Assembly (NCBI GenBank): GCA_964631865.1 | Contig: CAZWAK010000019.1 | Span: 7,766-71,765, forward strand | Origin: JAFDVL01 sp964631865 | GTDB taxonomy: Bacteria; Acidobacteriota; Blastocatellia; RBC074 | Length of the DNA stretch: 64,000 nt | Direction of reading: 5' to 3' | Shown: one piece after another, positions 50,582 through 59,770 of the stretch | Layout: each line of letters starts with the position of its first letter | Numbering within the stretch: position 1 is the first letter of the stretch | The notes under the pieces: model-generated | What the model saw: the letters and a program-made list of their open reading frames with translations, nothing else | Told to the model about the DNA's origin: nothing | Database searches by the model: none | Translations under genes and position numbers: made by a program

Positions 50582-53500
50582 TTATGACCGGAGGAAAGAC
50601 CTTTTCAGGTACAGCCACACCGTCAGCCAATACGCCAGCGCCTTGACGCCCGGATTTTCCGCGTCCTGCGCGATTTTTTGCGTGGCGCGTTGATGCGAAC
50701 GATAGAGCACTTCGTCGCGCCAGAAGTACGGAATGCCGCCGCGCAGTTTCCCCATCTCGAAGAGCGTCTTCCAGCCTGCGCCTCTTTGTAGTATCAGCGC
50801 GCGCGCGAATTCGATCATCAGTACTGCCGTGTCGTATTCGATTCTCTGCCAATCGCTCAACGCTTCATACGTCACGCGGCTGAGTTGCTCGGCGCTGTGC
50901 TCGGCCTCGCCCGCTAACACATCATCAAGCGCGACCAATACCTGATGCGCGGCGGAGAGGTTGTCCGGCGGCAAGCCCAAAGCGTGTTGGCTCCATTGAT
51001 ACGCTTCGTCGTCGCGCTTCAAGCTGCGCAGTGCCAGCACGCCGTTCCACAACATCCAGGGTTGCAAACTGGAGCGCGTCGGCCAATCCGACAACCATTC
51101 GGCGGCTTCTCGTTCGTGATGCAACTCCAGCCACACATACCCGACCGTGCCCCACGTGTTGTTGTCTTGCCGCAGATGATTGCTGAGCTTGCCGATGAAA
51201 GCACGCGCTTCCGCGCCCCGTCGCGCTTGTGCCAGCTTTTCCAGATAAACCGTCGCCGCGCTGTGCCAGACGGCGTTTTTGTTGGCCGCAGCTTCCATCT
51301 GCGCGCGGAATTTCGGCGCGTCGTCGCGCTCAAACCAACGCTCCACCCAAAGTTCGCCGACCAACGGATTCGCGTCCGCCCACTCTATCGCCTCGCCCAG
51401 CACGGCATCAATTTGCTCGCCCCACATTTTGTCGGCGAGCGTTTTGACCGCGTGATTGAAATGCCCGCGATTCGCCGTCGCCGAACGACACAGTCGGCGG
51501 AACTGCGTGGCCGTTGCCTCGACATCGTTTTCTTTAGCCGCCAATTCCAGGTACGACACGATGACATCGTCGCCGCCGACTTGCTGTTCGAGGATTTGCA
51601 GCGTGGCTCTCGCCGCCGCGAATTCGTCGTCTTCCATTTGCAAATCAAACAACCGGAATCCGCCGAACACGTAATCGGCTTCCAACGCCAGCGCGCGCTT
51701 GTACGCTTCTTTCGCGCCTGGCCGATCTCCGTTGTGTTTGCGTGCTTCGCCCAAATAGCCGAGCGACACGACATAGTTCGGCGCGATGCGCACAAGTTCG
51801 TTCGCGGCTTGCAGATATTGCTCATTCCGTCGCTGGTCGAGCCGCAGCCAATCCGCCAGCCGACACCACGCTTCGTAGTTGTTCGGCTCTTCGCCCACGA
51901 CTTCGTACATCTTCTCAATCGCCAATTCCACGTTGCCGTTTTCGGCTTCGATAGTGGCCGCCGCCGTGCGCAATCGCACCGGCAAATCGCCGTTGAAGAT
52001 CGCGGGATGACAGGCCGCGCGCGCTTCGTCGAAACGATGCGCCTCGGCCAACAACCGCACGCGCAACACGTGCGCTCCGATCAAACGTGGGTTGATTTCG
52101 TTCGCGCGATCCAGCGCGCGCAACCGCTCCGGCAAATCCTCCGGGCGATAGAGCGTTTCGGCAATCAAAAGCCACGCCCCGGCCTGATGCGCGTGTTGTT
52201 CAGCAGACGCGCGCACAAAGGCGATGGCGTCGTCTTCGCGCCCCAATTCTTTCGACCACGTGCGCAAACAGCCCCAGCCCCAGTCGTAGTCCGGCATCAA
52301 CGTCAAGGCGTGTTTGATGCGTTCGATGGCTTGGTCTTTTTCGCCGAGCCGCCACAATACATCGGCCAGATAGCCATAATTCACGGCTTCGAGCGGCGCT
52401 TTAGCAATCGCTTGTTCGAGCGTTGCACGCGCCTTTTCCAACTCGCCCAAATTTGTGTACGCATCGGCGAGTTGGCGCAGCGCTTTTTGCCAGCCGGGGT
52501 TGATTTCGAGCGCGCGTTCGAGCGCCGCGATTTCACCTTGCCGATTCAAACGCGCCTGATGCACGAGCGACAGATCGAACCAGACGCGCGGCACGAGCGG
52601 GAAGAACTCCGCTGCCTGCTCCGCCAGCGGCAAAGCTTCGTCGTACAGTTGCATATCAATAAGGTGCAGCGTCAGCGCCGACCAGGCGTGCCACAAGTCA
52701 GGCCGCGCCTGCAACGCCGATTGCAACACCTCGCGCAGTTCTTCGGCGTTGAGCGTGCCGCTGGCGTGTTCCCGATACGCGAGCAAACCATCGCCGAACG
52801 TGACCTGCCGAATCAATTCTTCTTTGACGAACTGCAACGCGGCGCGGCGTTCGGCTGCCGAATGCGACAGTTCGATCAGCTTCCCAATCGCGTAATCACT
52901 GTCCACCGAAATCCTGATGGATTGCCGATACGCCGCTTTCGCTTCGTCGGGCTGATTGTTTTCGGTGTAAGCGCGCCCCAGCACGTTGTACGCGCCGGGA
53001 TGATTCGGATCGAGCTTTTGCGCGAGTTCCGCTTCGGCCAACGCTTCCTGGCAACGATGCTGAAGCACGAGCGCCATCGCCAATTCGCGCCGCGCCCACG
53101 CATCCACCGGATCAACTTCAATCATCGTGCGCAAGGCTTGTTCGAGCGCCACCACATCATCGCGCAGCCATTGCACCAGCAAACGATGCAGCGCGAGGTT
53201 GTGCGGAAACTCGGCGACGCGCGCGCGCAAATAAGCAACGGTTTCCGCTTCGCCGCTCGTCTCCGCGAGCGCCTGCGCAATGTTGCTGGTGGTTGTGATG
53301 TTGAGCGGTTCGGATTGCGCGATTTCCTGCCACATCGTCAACGCGGTTTTCGTGTCGCCACGATACGACGCCAGCGCCGAAGCCGCTTGCAACCAATCCG
53401 TGCGGCGCGCGGTCGGCTCGGCTTGCTGAATCAATTGCTCGGCTTCGGCAAATCGGCCTTGCAGCGCCAGCGCATTGGCCGTGTAGAGCATCAACTCCGT

Positions 53501-55582
53501 ATCGTCAGGCCGCAGTGCCAGGCCTTCTTTGAGCACCGCCAACGCGCGTGGCTCCTGCCCGGTTTGTTCGTACGCCCAGGCGAGCGTGCGCGCCGGATAG
53601 CTGGAACGTTTGCCGAAACGTTGGAAGCGATCTTTGAGAAACCGCACGGCCTCGGCCTGTTCGTGAAAATGCTGCGACGCGGTGAAATACGAGCGCACGT
53701 AGTTTTCGTTCGTGTCTTTCAAGCACGCGGCGAAGCGATACAACTCCTTCGCTTCGGCAAAGCGCCGCTGCGTCCAGAGCAGATTCGCAAGCTGATAGAA
53801 GTGGTGCGCGTCGGTCGCGTGATAGCGAAACAGGCGATGCAACAGTTTGCGCACTTTGACCTGTTCGCGCCCGTCGTCGCTGAGTTCATCGGCATACATT
53901 TGCCAGAACAACGGGTGCGATTTTTTATCGTCGCAAATCGTTTTGAGCAGTTCCAAGCGGTCGTCACGCCGCGCCATTCGTCGCAGCACCGACAACTTGT
54001 GCAACCGCCAGTTCGCGTCTTCGGGAAACAGTTCGAGCAGCTTGTCCAGACACGCCAGCACACGCACATCATCGCAGTCGTATTCGGCTACAGAAAGCTG
54101 CGCCGCCAACGTTAAGCGATGCCCTTCCGCTGTTGCCGTCATCGTTTGAATGATTTCATCGGCTTGCGCGCGGTTGTGCGCGAACAATGCTTGTTGCACG
54201 TGGTACAGCCCGTCGTACAACGGCGCTTCGTGGAGCTCCAAATCTGCGAGCAGATGTTTTTGCTCCAGCGGAACCATCGCCATGCCGCGCGGCCCCGACG
54301 AGCGATAGCGTTCAAGCATTTCTTTCGCCGCGAACTCGACCAATTCGCGGTTGTACGGATCGCGCGCGAGGATTGTGCCGCGCCGAGAGTCGTAGCCAAT
54401 CACCGATTGCAAATGCGCGTTGCCCGGCTCGACCGTGGTCAATGTGAATGGCACGCCGCGCTCAATCAGCTTCACTGTATCGTCCCAGTTCACGCAGAAT
54501 TCACGCACGAACCAGCCTTGTTTTTCGGCCCAATCGCGTTCGCTGCGCGCGGGCGTGCCGTCGTAGCAAATCGCTTCGACCACGCTCAAATGATCGGCAG
54601 GCTTTTGCCAGAAGCGGCTCAGGAACGTGAGCGTTGCCGGCGCACAAGTCATGTGATGCTGACGCACGAAGCCAACGGGCAAAACAATGCGTTTGGCGTC
54701 GCCGTTGGCAGCTTCCATGCGCTCGGCGACAATCTTGTGAAACGGGCTTTCCGACAACTGCACGTATTTCAGCGCGGCTTCGTAATCGCCGCACATGTAT
54801 GCCGCATCGGCGCGCTGTGTGTGCAGCCATTGTTCTGAGGGTTTATCGAGCAGCGGCGCGAGTTCGGCGAATCGCTCGAAGTTTTGCCGCGCTTCGGCGT
54901 GCAAGCCGAGTTCGGTTTGCAATTGCGCGAGTTGCGCCACGAGCCAGCAGCTTTCGATTCTCGTCGCTGCGTCTTCGAGCACCGCCAACGCCTCTTCATC
55001 GCGCCCCAGCAACACGAGGCTGCTCGCCACCCCTTGCACGCCCGGTCGGAAGTACGGACGCAGTTCGAGCGAACGCTGGGCGGCGGCCAGACCTTCTTCG
55101 TACTTGTCTTCCAAATCGAAGAGGTGCGACCGCTCGATCCAAATCCAGGGATTCGTCGGATCAACCTTCTCGGCTTTCGCCAGCCATTCTTCCGCCGCAT
55201 CGAAATCGCGCAACGCGCCGAGCACAATCGCGTGATAGGCGAGCCAGTCCGATTGCACAACCGGCGAGGCGTTGATCGTTTCGCCGCATTTGCGCAGGAA
55301 ATTCCAGGCCGCGAGCGGGCCGCGTCGTTCGAGGATGACGCGCGCTTTGTAGTACCGCGCTTCACCGTCGTCGGGCGCAAGGCGATAGGCTTTCAAATGC
55401 AGCTTGCGACCGAGCCGGTACGAGCCGAGGTTATTGGCCAATCGTCCCGCCCAGAGCATCGCTTCCGTGCCTTCCCATTCGGTTAAGGGGCAAATCGTTT
55501 CAGCGTGGCGATAGGCTTGCAGGTAGTAGCCGTCCAAATACAATGCGCGCACGCGCTCCAATTGTGTACGTGTAATGTTCAT
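50582..55582 (-). CDS. giant TPR protein with an embedded C39-like cysteine-peptidase domain
   Basis: The 1666-residue protein is mostly tetratricopeptide repeats (about 1-300 and 450-1450), with an alpha-helical C-terminal region. Embedded at about 300-440 is a papain-fold domain of the C39 type. Cys313 sits in RQHHMTCAPATL, His390 in GNAHLQSVIGYD and Asp408 in LARDPYN, a complete Cys-His-Asp set. C39 peptidases cut leader peptides at double-Gly sites, often in bacteriocin exporters; here there is no ABC part. No signal peptide or membrane helix is seen. The DUF1460, GT2 and DUF4922 genes follow on the same strand. A scaffold plus protease for peptide or wall processing is inference. Confidence 0.88.
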   Translation of the reverse strand: MNITRTQLERVRALYLDGYYLQAYRHAETICPLTEWEGTEAMLWAGRLANNLGSYRLGRKLHLKAYRLAPDDGEARYYKARVILERRGPLAAWNFLRKCGETINASPVVQSDWLAYHAIVLGALRDFDAAEEWLAKAEKVDPTNPWIWIERSHLFDLEDKYEEGLAAAQRSLELRPYFRPGVQGVASSLVLLGRDEEALAVLEDAATRIESCWLVAQLAQLQTELGLHAEARQNFERFAELAPLLDKPSEQWLHTQRADAAYMCGDYEAALKYVQLSESPFHKIVAERMEAANGDAKRIVLPVGFVRQHHMTCAPATLTFLSRFWQKPADHLSVVEAICYDGTPARSERDWAEKQGWFVREFCVNWDDTVKLIERGVPFTLTTVEPGNAHLQSVIGYDSRRGTILARDPYNRELVEFAAKEMLERYRSSGPRGMAMVPLEQKHLLADLELHEAPLYDGLYHVQQALFAHNRAQADEIIQTMTATAEGHRLTLAAQLSVAEYDCDDVRVLACLDKLLELFPEDANWRLHKLSVLRRMARRDDRLELLKTICDDKKSHPLFWQMYADELSDDGREQVKVRKLLHRLFRYHATDAHHFYQLANLLWTQRRFAEAKELYRFAACLKDTNENYVRSYFTASQHFHEQAEAVRFLKDRFQRFGKRSSYPARTLAWAYEQTGQEPRALAVLKEGLALRPDDTELMLYTANALALQGRFAEAEQLIQQAEPTARRTDWLQAASALASYRGDTKTALTMWQEIAQSEPLNITTTSNIAQALAETSGEAETVAYLRARVAEFPHNLALHRLLVQWLRDDVVALEQALRTMIEVDPVDAWARRELAMALVLQHRCQEALAEAELAQKLDPNHPGAYNVLGRAYTENNQPDEAKAAYRQSIRISVDSDYAIGKLIELSHSAAERRAALQFVKEELIRQVTFGDGLLAYREHASGTLNAEELREVLQSALQARPDLWHAWSALTLHLIDMQLYDEALPLAEQAAEFFPLVPRVWFDLSLVHQARLNRQGEIAALERALEINPGWQKALRQLADAYTNLGELEKARATLEQAIAKAPLEAVNYGYLADVLWRLGEKDQAIERIKHALTLMPDYDWGWGCLRTWSKELGREDDAIAFVRASAEQHAHQAGAWLLIAETLYRPEDLPERLRALDRANEINPRLIGAHVLRVRLLAEAHRFDEARAACHPAIFNGDLPVRLRTAAATIEAENGNVELAIEKMYEVVGEEPNNYEAWCRLADWLRLDQRRNEQYLQAANELVRIAPNYVVSLGYLGEARKHNGDRPGAKEAYKRALALEADYVFGGFRLFDLQMEDDEFAAARATLQILEQQVGGDDVIVSYLELAAKENDVEATATQFRRLCRSATANRGHFNHAVKTLADKMWGEQIDAVLGEAIEWADANPLVGELWVERWFERDDAPKFRAQMEAAANKNAVWHSAATVYLEKLAQARRGAEARAFIGKLSNHLRQDNNTWGTVGYVWLELHHEREAAEWLSDWPTRSSLQPWMLWNGVLALRSLKRDDEAYQWSQHALGLPPDNLSAAHQVLVALDDVLAGEAEHSAEQLSRVTYEALSDWQRIEYDTAVLMIEFARALILQRGAGWKTLFEMGKLRGGIPYFWRDEVLYRSHQRATQKIAQDAENPGVKALAYWLTVWLYLKRSFLRS

Positions 55583-55869
55583 ACGTTTGGCTGATTCAAG
55601 TTTACTGCTCTAGCAACCTTTTTTCTGGCAAAGGACGGCGCGCAGTTTCGCATAAATTGCCGCGAATTGCGAGCGGTATTTTTCTTGCCCGTGAGTGAAT
55701 TGCGATGAGGCAAGAAAGGCGGGAAAGATAACTCAGCATAGCAATTGGAGAAGGATTTTTGCCTCTGCTCCTTCGTCCCGCGCACCGATTTTGGCTCGTG
55801 TTATGTGCCACTTTTAGGGTATGCTAGGTCTGTTTCTATACCAAGAACCAATCAGCGGAGAGCGCAAGT
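55583..55869. other. divergent spacer between the TPR gene and the molybdenum hydroxylase genes
   Basis: The spacer should hold the promoters of both divergent units, but I found no convincing -35/-10 pair. It contains an inverted repeat TTTCTTGCC (55681-55689) / GGCAAGAAA (55709-55717). TATGCT at 55820 is a possible -10 box for the molybdenum hydroxylase genes, without a matching -35. No gene is visible. Confidence 0.5.
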
Positions 55870-56349
55870 ATGGCCGAGACGATTCAACTCAACATCAACG
55901 GCGGCAAGCATCGTGTGGAGGCTGTGCCCGAACGCAGTTTGCTCAGTGTGCTTCGCTCTGAACTGGATTTGACCGGCAGCAAGTACGGCTGCGGCGAAGG
56001 GCAATGCGGCGCTTGCACTGTGCTGGTCAACGGCGTGGCGCAGCGTTCCTGTTTGACTTCGGTGCAAGCGGCGGTGAACAAAACGATCACGACGATTGAA
56101 GGCTTGGAACAAAACGGCAAGTTGCATCCGCTGCAGGAAGCGTTTCTCGCTGAAGCGGCGTTTCAATGCGGCTACTGCACGTCGGGAATGATTCTGTCGG
56201 CGCTCGTGCTGCTGCAAAAAAATCCGTCGCCGACCGAAGCCGAAATCGTGCGCGCAATGCAAGGCAACATCTGTCGCTGCGGCACGTTTCCGCGCATCGT
56301 TGCGGCGGTTCAAAAAGCGGCACAAGCGATGAAAGGGGGCCGCAAATGA
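55870..56349 (+). CDS. 2Fe-2S subunit of a molybdenum hydroxylase (isoquinoline 1-oxidoreductase alpha type)
   Basis: The 159-residue protein has the two iron-sulfur clusters of the xanthine-oxidase family. The plant-type cluster uses Cys41, Cys46, Cys49 and Cys61 (YGCGEGQCGACT); the second uses Cys100, Cys103, Cys135 and Cys137 (FQCGYCTSG and NICRCG). It passes electrons from the molybdenum subunit to an acceptor. There is no FAD subunit nearby, as in the IorAB/aldehyde-dehydrogenase branch. Its stop overlaps the large-subunit start by ATGA at 56346-56349. A GGAGAGCGCAAGT ribosome site precedes the ATG. Confidence 0.94.
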   Translation: MAETIQLNINGGKHRVEAVPERSLLSVLRSELDLTGSKYGCGEGQCGACTVLVNGVAQRSCLTSVQAAVNKTITTIEGLEQNGKLHPLQEAFLAEAAFQCGYCTSGMILSALVLLQKNPSPTEAEIVRAMQGNICRCGTFPRIVAAVQKAAQAMKGGRK

Positions 56350-58481
56350 ACGAGCTGGATTTCATCACCGACATTGACCCGCAAGAGTACGAAGCGACGC
56401 CGTTGCTGCATCAGTTCGAGATCGCGCGGCGCGACTTTTTCAAGGCGCTGGGCGGCGGTTTGTGCATCGCGTTGTTGCTCAAAGACGCCGACGCACAAGG
56501 CAATCGTCCGCGCTTGCCGCAGGAAATCGGCGCGTGGCTGCACATTGCCGAAGACGGCGCGATCACGGTCTTCACCGGCAAAGTCGAAGTCGGGCAAAAC
56601 ATCCGCACATCGCTCACACAAGTCGTCGCCGAAGAATTATGCGCGCCCGTCGCGGCCATCAAGCTCGTGATGGGCGACACCAATTTGACGCCGTTCGATC
56701 AAGGCACATTCGGCAGCCGCACGACGCCCGACATGGTTCCGCAACTGCGCAAGATGGCGGCGGCGACGCGCGAAGTCTTGCTCGATCTCGCGGCAGAACA
56801 TTGGAAGACGGAACGTGCAGCATTGACGATGGCTGATGCGAAGATCACGCATCCGGCGAACAAACAATCGCTCAGTTTCGGCCAACTCACCAAAGGCCAG
56901 AAGCTACTCAAGGCCGTCAGCAGCGAGGTTGCGACGACGCCGGTCAACGATTGGAAAGTCGCTGGAACCTCTGTGCCGAAAGTGAATGGGCGCGATTTCG
57001 TAACAGGCAAACACAAATACACTTCGGATATGACGCGGCCTGGAATGCTCTTTGGCAAAGTGCTGCGCCCGGCGACGCTCGGCGCGACGCTTGTGTCGCT
57101 GAACAGCGCGGCGGCAGAAAAGATGCCGGGCGTGACGGTGGTGCGCGACAGCGATTTCGTCGGTCTGGTCGCGCCGAGCGAACACGCGGCAACCCGTGCG
57201 CTCGCGGCCTTGCAAGCTGAATGGAAAGCTTCGCCGAAACACGTCGCCGCTTCTTCGCACGAACTGTTTGAGTATGTGCGCAAGAACCATACAGGCACGC
57301 CGCAACCGTTCTCAGTCGGCAAAATCGAAGATGGCTTGACCGCAGCAGAAAAGAAGCTCACGCAAAGCTACAACGTGGCCTACATCGCGCACACACCGCT
57401 TGAACCGCGCGCCGCCGTTGCCGAATGGAACGATGGCAAGCTCACGGTCTGGACAGGTACACAACGACCGTTCGGCGTGCGCGGCGAATTGATGCAAACG
57501 TTTCGGCTGCCCGAAGAGCGCGTGCGCGTGTTGATGCCGGACACGGGATCGGGCTACGGCGGCAAACACACGGGCGAATGCGCAATTGAAGCGGCGCGGC
57601 TGGCGAAGGCCGCAGGCAAGCCCGTCAAGCTGGTCTGGACGCGCGAAGAGGAATTTACGTTCGCGTACTTTCGTCCCGGCGGCGTCATCGAAATTACGGC
57701 AGGCGTGGATAAGCACGGCAAGCTGACGGCGTGGCAATACAACAGCCTCAGCGCTGGCCCCGCAGGCGTGCGCACGCCGTACGACGTGCCGCATCAGCAT
57801 ATCGTTTCGACGCCCTCGGACATTCCGCTGCGCACGGGGCCGTATCGCGGCTTGGCGGCCACGACGAACAACTTTGCGCGCGAAACCTTGATGGACGAAT
57901 TGGCGTTGGCGGTGGGACTTGATCCGCTCGAATTTCGTTTGCGCAATCTTTCGACGACAAAAGCTGAAGCGATGCGATTGCGCGCGGTGTTGGAAGCGGC
58001 GGCGAAAGCATTCGGTTGGGGCAAGATGAAAGCCGCCGCCGATTGCGGCTTCGGTTTGGCCTGCGGCGCAGAGAAGGGCGGTTATGTGGCGACTTGCGCA
58101 GAAGTCTCGGTCGAAGGCGGGCGTGTGAAAATCGTGCGCGCGACCACGGCGTTTGAATGCGGCGCGATCATCAATCCCGATCATCTGAAACATCAGATCG
58201 AAGGTTGCGTGATTCAAGCCATCGGCGGCGCGCTTTATGAAAAGATCGAATTCGAGCAGGGCAAAATTGTGAACCCGATGCTCTCGCGCTATCGCGTGCC
58301 GCGCTTCAACGACATTCCGAAGCTTGAAACCGTGATGCTCAATCGCCCGGATTTGGTTTCGGCAGGCGCAGGCGAAGCGCCCTTCATCGCACTGGCTCCG
58401 GCAGTGGGCAATGCGATCTTTGCCGCGACGGGACAGCGGTTGCGTGCGATGCCGCTTGTGCCAAATGGATTGAAGGCTTGA
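56346..58481 (+). CDS. molybdopterin-binding large subunit of a molybdenum hydroxylase (IorB type)
   Basis: The 711-residue protein has a Tat-like signal (ARRDFFKALGGGLCIALLL, about 29-47), so the pair is probably carried to the periplasm. MPT-binding blocks include GKVEVGQNIRTSL, QGTFGSRTT, DTGSGYGGKHTGE and GAGEAPFIALAPAVGNA near the end, where the Glu of GAGE is the likely catalytic base. It hydroxylates an aromatic or aldehyde-like substrate using water; the substrate is unknown. The ATG at 56346 overlaps the 2Fe-2S stop. A long hairpin follows 16 bases after its stop. Confidence 0.94.
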   Translation: MNELDFITDIDPQEYEATPLLHQFEIARRDFFKALGGGLCIALLLKDADAQGNRPRLPQEIGAWLHIAEDGAITVFTGKVEVGQNIRTSLTQVVAEELCAPVAAIKLVMGDTNLTPFDQGTFGSRTTPDMVPQLRKMAAATREVLLDLAAEHWKTERAALTMADAKITHPANKQSLSFGQLTKGQKLLKAVSSEVATTPVNDWKVAGTSVPKVNGRDFVTGKHKYTSDMTRPGMLFGKVLRPATLGATLVSLNSAAAEKMPGVTVVRDSDFVGLVAPSEHAATRALAALQAEWKASPKHVAASSHELFEYVRKNHTGTPQPFSVGKIEDGLTAAEKKLTQSYNVAYIAHTPLEPRAAVAEWNDGKLTVWTGTQRPFGVRGELMQTFRLPEERVRVLMPDTGSGYGGKHTGECAIEAARLAKAAGKPVKLVWTREEEFTFAYFRPGGVIEITAGVDKHGKLTAWQYNSLSAGPAGVRTPYDVPHQHIVSTPSDIPLRTGPYRGLAATTNNFARETLMDELALAVGLDPLEFRLRNLSTTKAEAMRLRAVLEAAAKAFGWGKMKAAADCGFGLACGAEKGGYVATCAEVSVEGGRVKIVRATTAFECGAIINPDHLKHQIEGCVIQAIGGALYEKIEFEQGKIVNPMLSRYRVPRFNDIPKLETVMLNRPDLVSAGAGEAPFIALAPAVGNAIFAATGQRLRAMPLVPNGLKA

Positions 58482-58497
58482 GCAGATGAGGCATTAC

Positions 58498-58575
58498 CTG
58501 AAACCCAAAACCTCTGGCCTATCACCTGCGAGTTGGAGAAAAGCAGGTGTTAGGGGAGAGGTTTTCGGTTTCAGG
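58498..58575. repeat. inverted repeat of the CCTGAAACC/AAAACCTCT type
   Basis: Three paired blocks are separated by small bulges: CCTGAAACC (58498-58506) with GGTTTCAGG (58567-58575), AAAACCTCT with AGAGGTTTT, and CACCTGC with GCAGGTG. The hairpin lies downstream of the molybdenum hydroxylase and may end its transcript; no T-run follows. Confidence 0.8.
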
Positions 58576-58666
58576 GATTATCCAGTACTTCGCAGCTTAT
58601 GCGGGGTCGTGCTTGCCCAACGTTTTTCTCGCCGGACATAAAAATGCGTTCGCGTAAAACCCTGCC

Positions 58667-58695
58667 TTGACACAGGATTTTGAAATCCATATTCT
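58667..58695 (+). promoter_or_regulatory. sigma-70-type promoter of the rplM-rpsI unit
   Basis: TTGACA (58667-58672) and TATTCT (58690-58695) are exactly 17 bases apart. The perfect -35 box and 4-of-6 -10 box give a start near 58703, about 35 bases before the rplM ATG. This is the best vegetative promoter seen in the window. Confidence 0.6.
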
Positions 58696-58737
58696 TACCG
58701 CTTGTTTTTTTGACGCTATCTACGGAGATTCTTATCT

Positions 58738-59172
58738 ATGTCAACTTACTTTCCGAGCGGCAAGGGCCTTGAGAGCCAACGAAAATGGTACGTGATTGAT
58801 GCGGACGGCGCGACGGTCGGGCGCGTGGCATCGAAAGTCGCCAATATCCTGATGGGCAAAAATAAACCGACCTACACGCCGTTTCTCGACACGGGCGATC
58901 ACGTGATCATTCTCAATGCCGCCAAAGTTGTTTTCAAAGGCAACAAGCTCAACGACAAAAACTATTACCATCACACGGGCTATCCGGGCGGGATTCGTAG
59001 CATCAGTGCCCGCGATCAATTGGCCAAACATCCTGAGCGCGTCTTGGAAAGCGCGATCAAAGGCATGTTGCCCAAGACCAAATTGGGACGTGCGATGGCA
59101 AAGAAATTGAAAGTGTATGCAGGCGCAGAACACCATCACGGCGCACAAAAGCCCGAAGCATTGAGCGTGTAG
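58738..59172 (+). CDS. rplM: ribosomal protein L13
   Basis: The 144-residue 50S protein has the L13 blocks KWYVIDADGATVGRVASKVA, DHVIILNAAKVVFKG and PERVLESAIKGMLPK. Length and sequence are typical. It binds 23S rRNA early in assembly. It is the first gene after a good sigma-70 promoter and precedes rpsI by 22 bases, the usual bacterial pair. ACGGAGAT lies before the ATG. Confidence 0.98.
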   Translation: MSTYFPSGKGLESQRKWYVIDADGATVGRVASKVANILMGKNKPTYTPFLDTGDHVIILNAAKVVFKGNKLNDKNYYHHTGYPGGIRSISARDQLAKHPERVLESAIKGMLPKTKLGRAMAKKLKVYAGAEHHHGAQKPEALSV

Positions 59173-59194
59173 TTTATCTTTATCAGGAGCAAAC

Positions 59195-59587
59195 GTGGCA
59201 GATATTCAGTATTACGGAACCGGACGACGCAAAAGCGCAACGGCGCGCGTGTACCTGCGACCCGGCAAAGGCGAAATCAAAGTCAACAAACGGGCGATTG
59301 AAGCCTATTTCCCGAACGAAACTTTGCAGATGATTATTCGGCAACCGCTGCAATTGACTGACACGCTCAGCAAGCTTGACGTGCTGGTCAATGTGGATGG
59401 CGGCGGCGTGGCAGGACAAGCCGGAGCCGTGCGGCACGGCATTGCGCGTGCGTTGCTGGAATTCAACGGCGAACTGCGCAAGAAGCTGAAACGCGCCGGA
59501 TTGTTGACCCGTGATCCCCGCGCCAAAGAGCGCAAGAAATACGGGCAAAAGGGCGCGCGCAAGCGGTTCCAATTCTCGAAACGATAA
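59195..59587 (+). CDS. rpsI: ribosomal protein S9
   Basis: The 130-residue 30S protein has TGRRKSATARVYLRPG near the start and the basic tail KGARKRFQFSKR that reaches the decoding site. The start is GTG at 59195 (GTGGCAGATATTCAG), with AGGAGC upstream. Its C terminus ends in the conserved S9 basic tail. It follows rplM, and a GGTGGTCGG-family hairpin begins right after its stop. Confidence 0.98.
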   Translation: MADIQYYGTGRRKSATARVYLRPGKGEIKVNKRAIEAYFPNETLQMIIRQPLQLTDTLSKLDVLVNVDGGGVAGQAGAVRHGIARALLEFNGELRKKLKRAGLLTRDPRAKERKKYGQKGARKRFQFSKR

Positions 59588-59591
59588 TTTT

Positions 59592-59672
59592 ATTGGTGGT
59601 CGGTGGTCGGTAGCTGGTGGTTGGTTAAGAAGATGTTCTTGCCAGCCACCAACCACCAACCACCGGCCACCA
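59592..59672. repeat. inverted repeat of the GGTGGTCGGTGG family after rpsI
   Basis: The left arm TTGGTGGTCGGTGGTCGG and GGTGGTTGGTT words pair with AACCACCAACCACCGGCCACC on the right (to 59672). It is the same family as 48325-48452. It lies between rpsI and rpsB. Confidence 0.85.
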
Positions 59673-59770
59673 TCAATCCATTGCCCATTCCTGTTTGGTT
59701 GTTCGATGCTTGGATTCCGAACCACGAAGGGGCGAGTACAGTAAACCAATCACTTTAGAGGAGAACGATT

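Noticed and set aside
50945..54115. A 1056-codon open frame on the + strand antisense to the TPR protein
   Set aside because: It mirrors the TPR gene codon pattern, has no recognisable domain and no ribosome site. The minus-strand frame has clear TPR and C39 motifs.
2336..58575. Hairpin repeats as insertion-sequence ends
   Set aside because: No transposase gene or target duplications were seen; arms are internal word repeats rather than terminal inverted repeats of an element.
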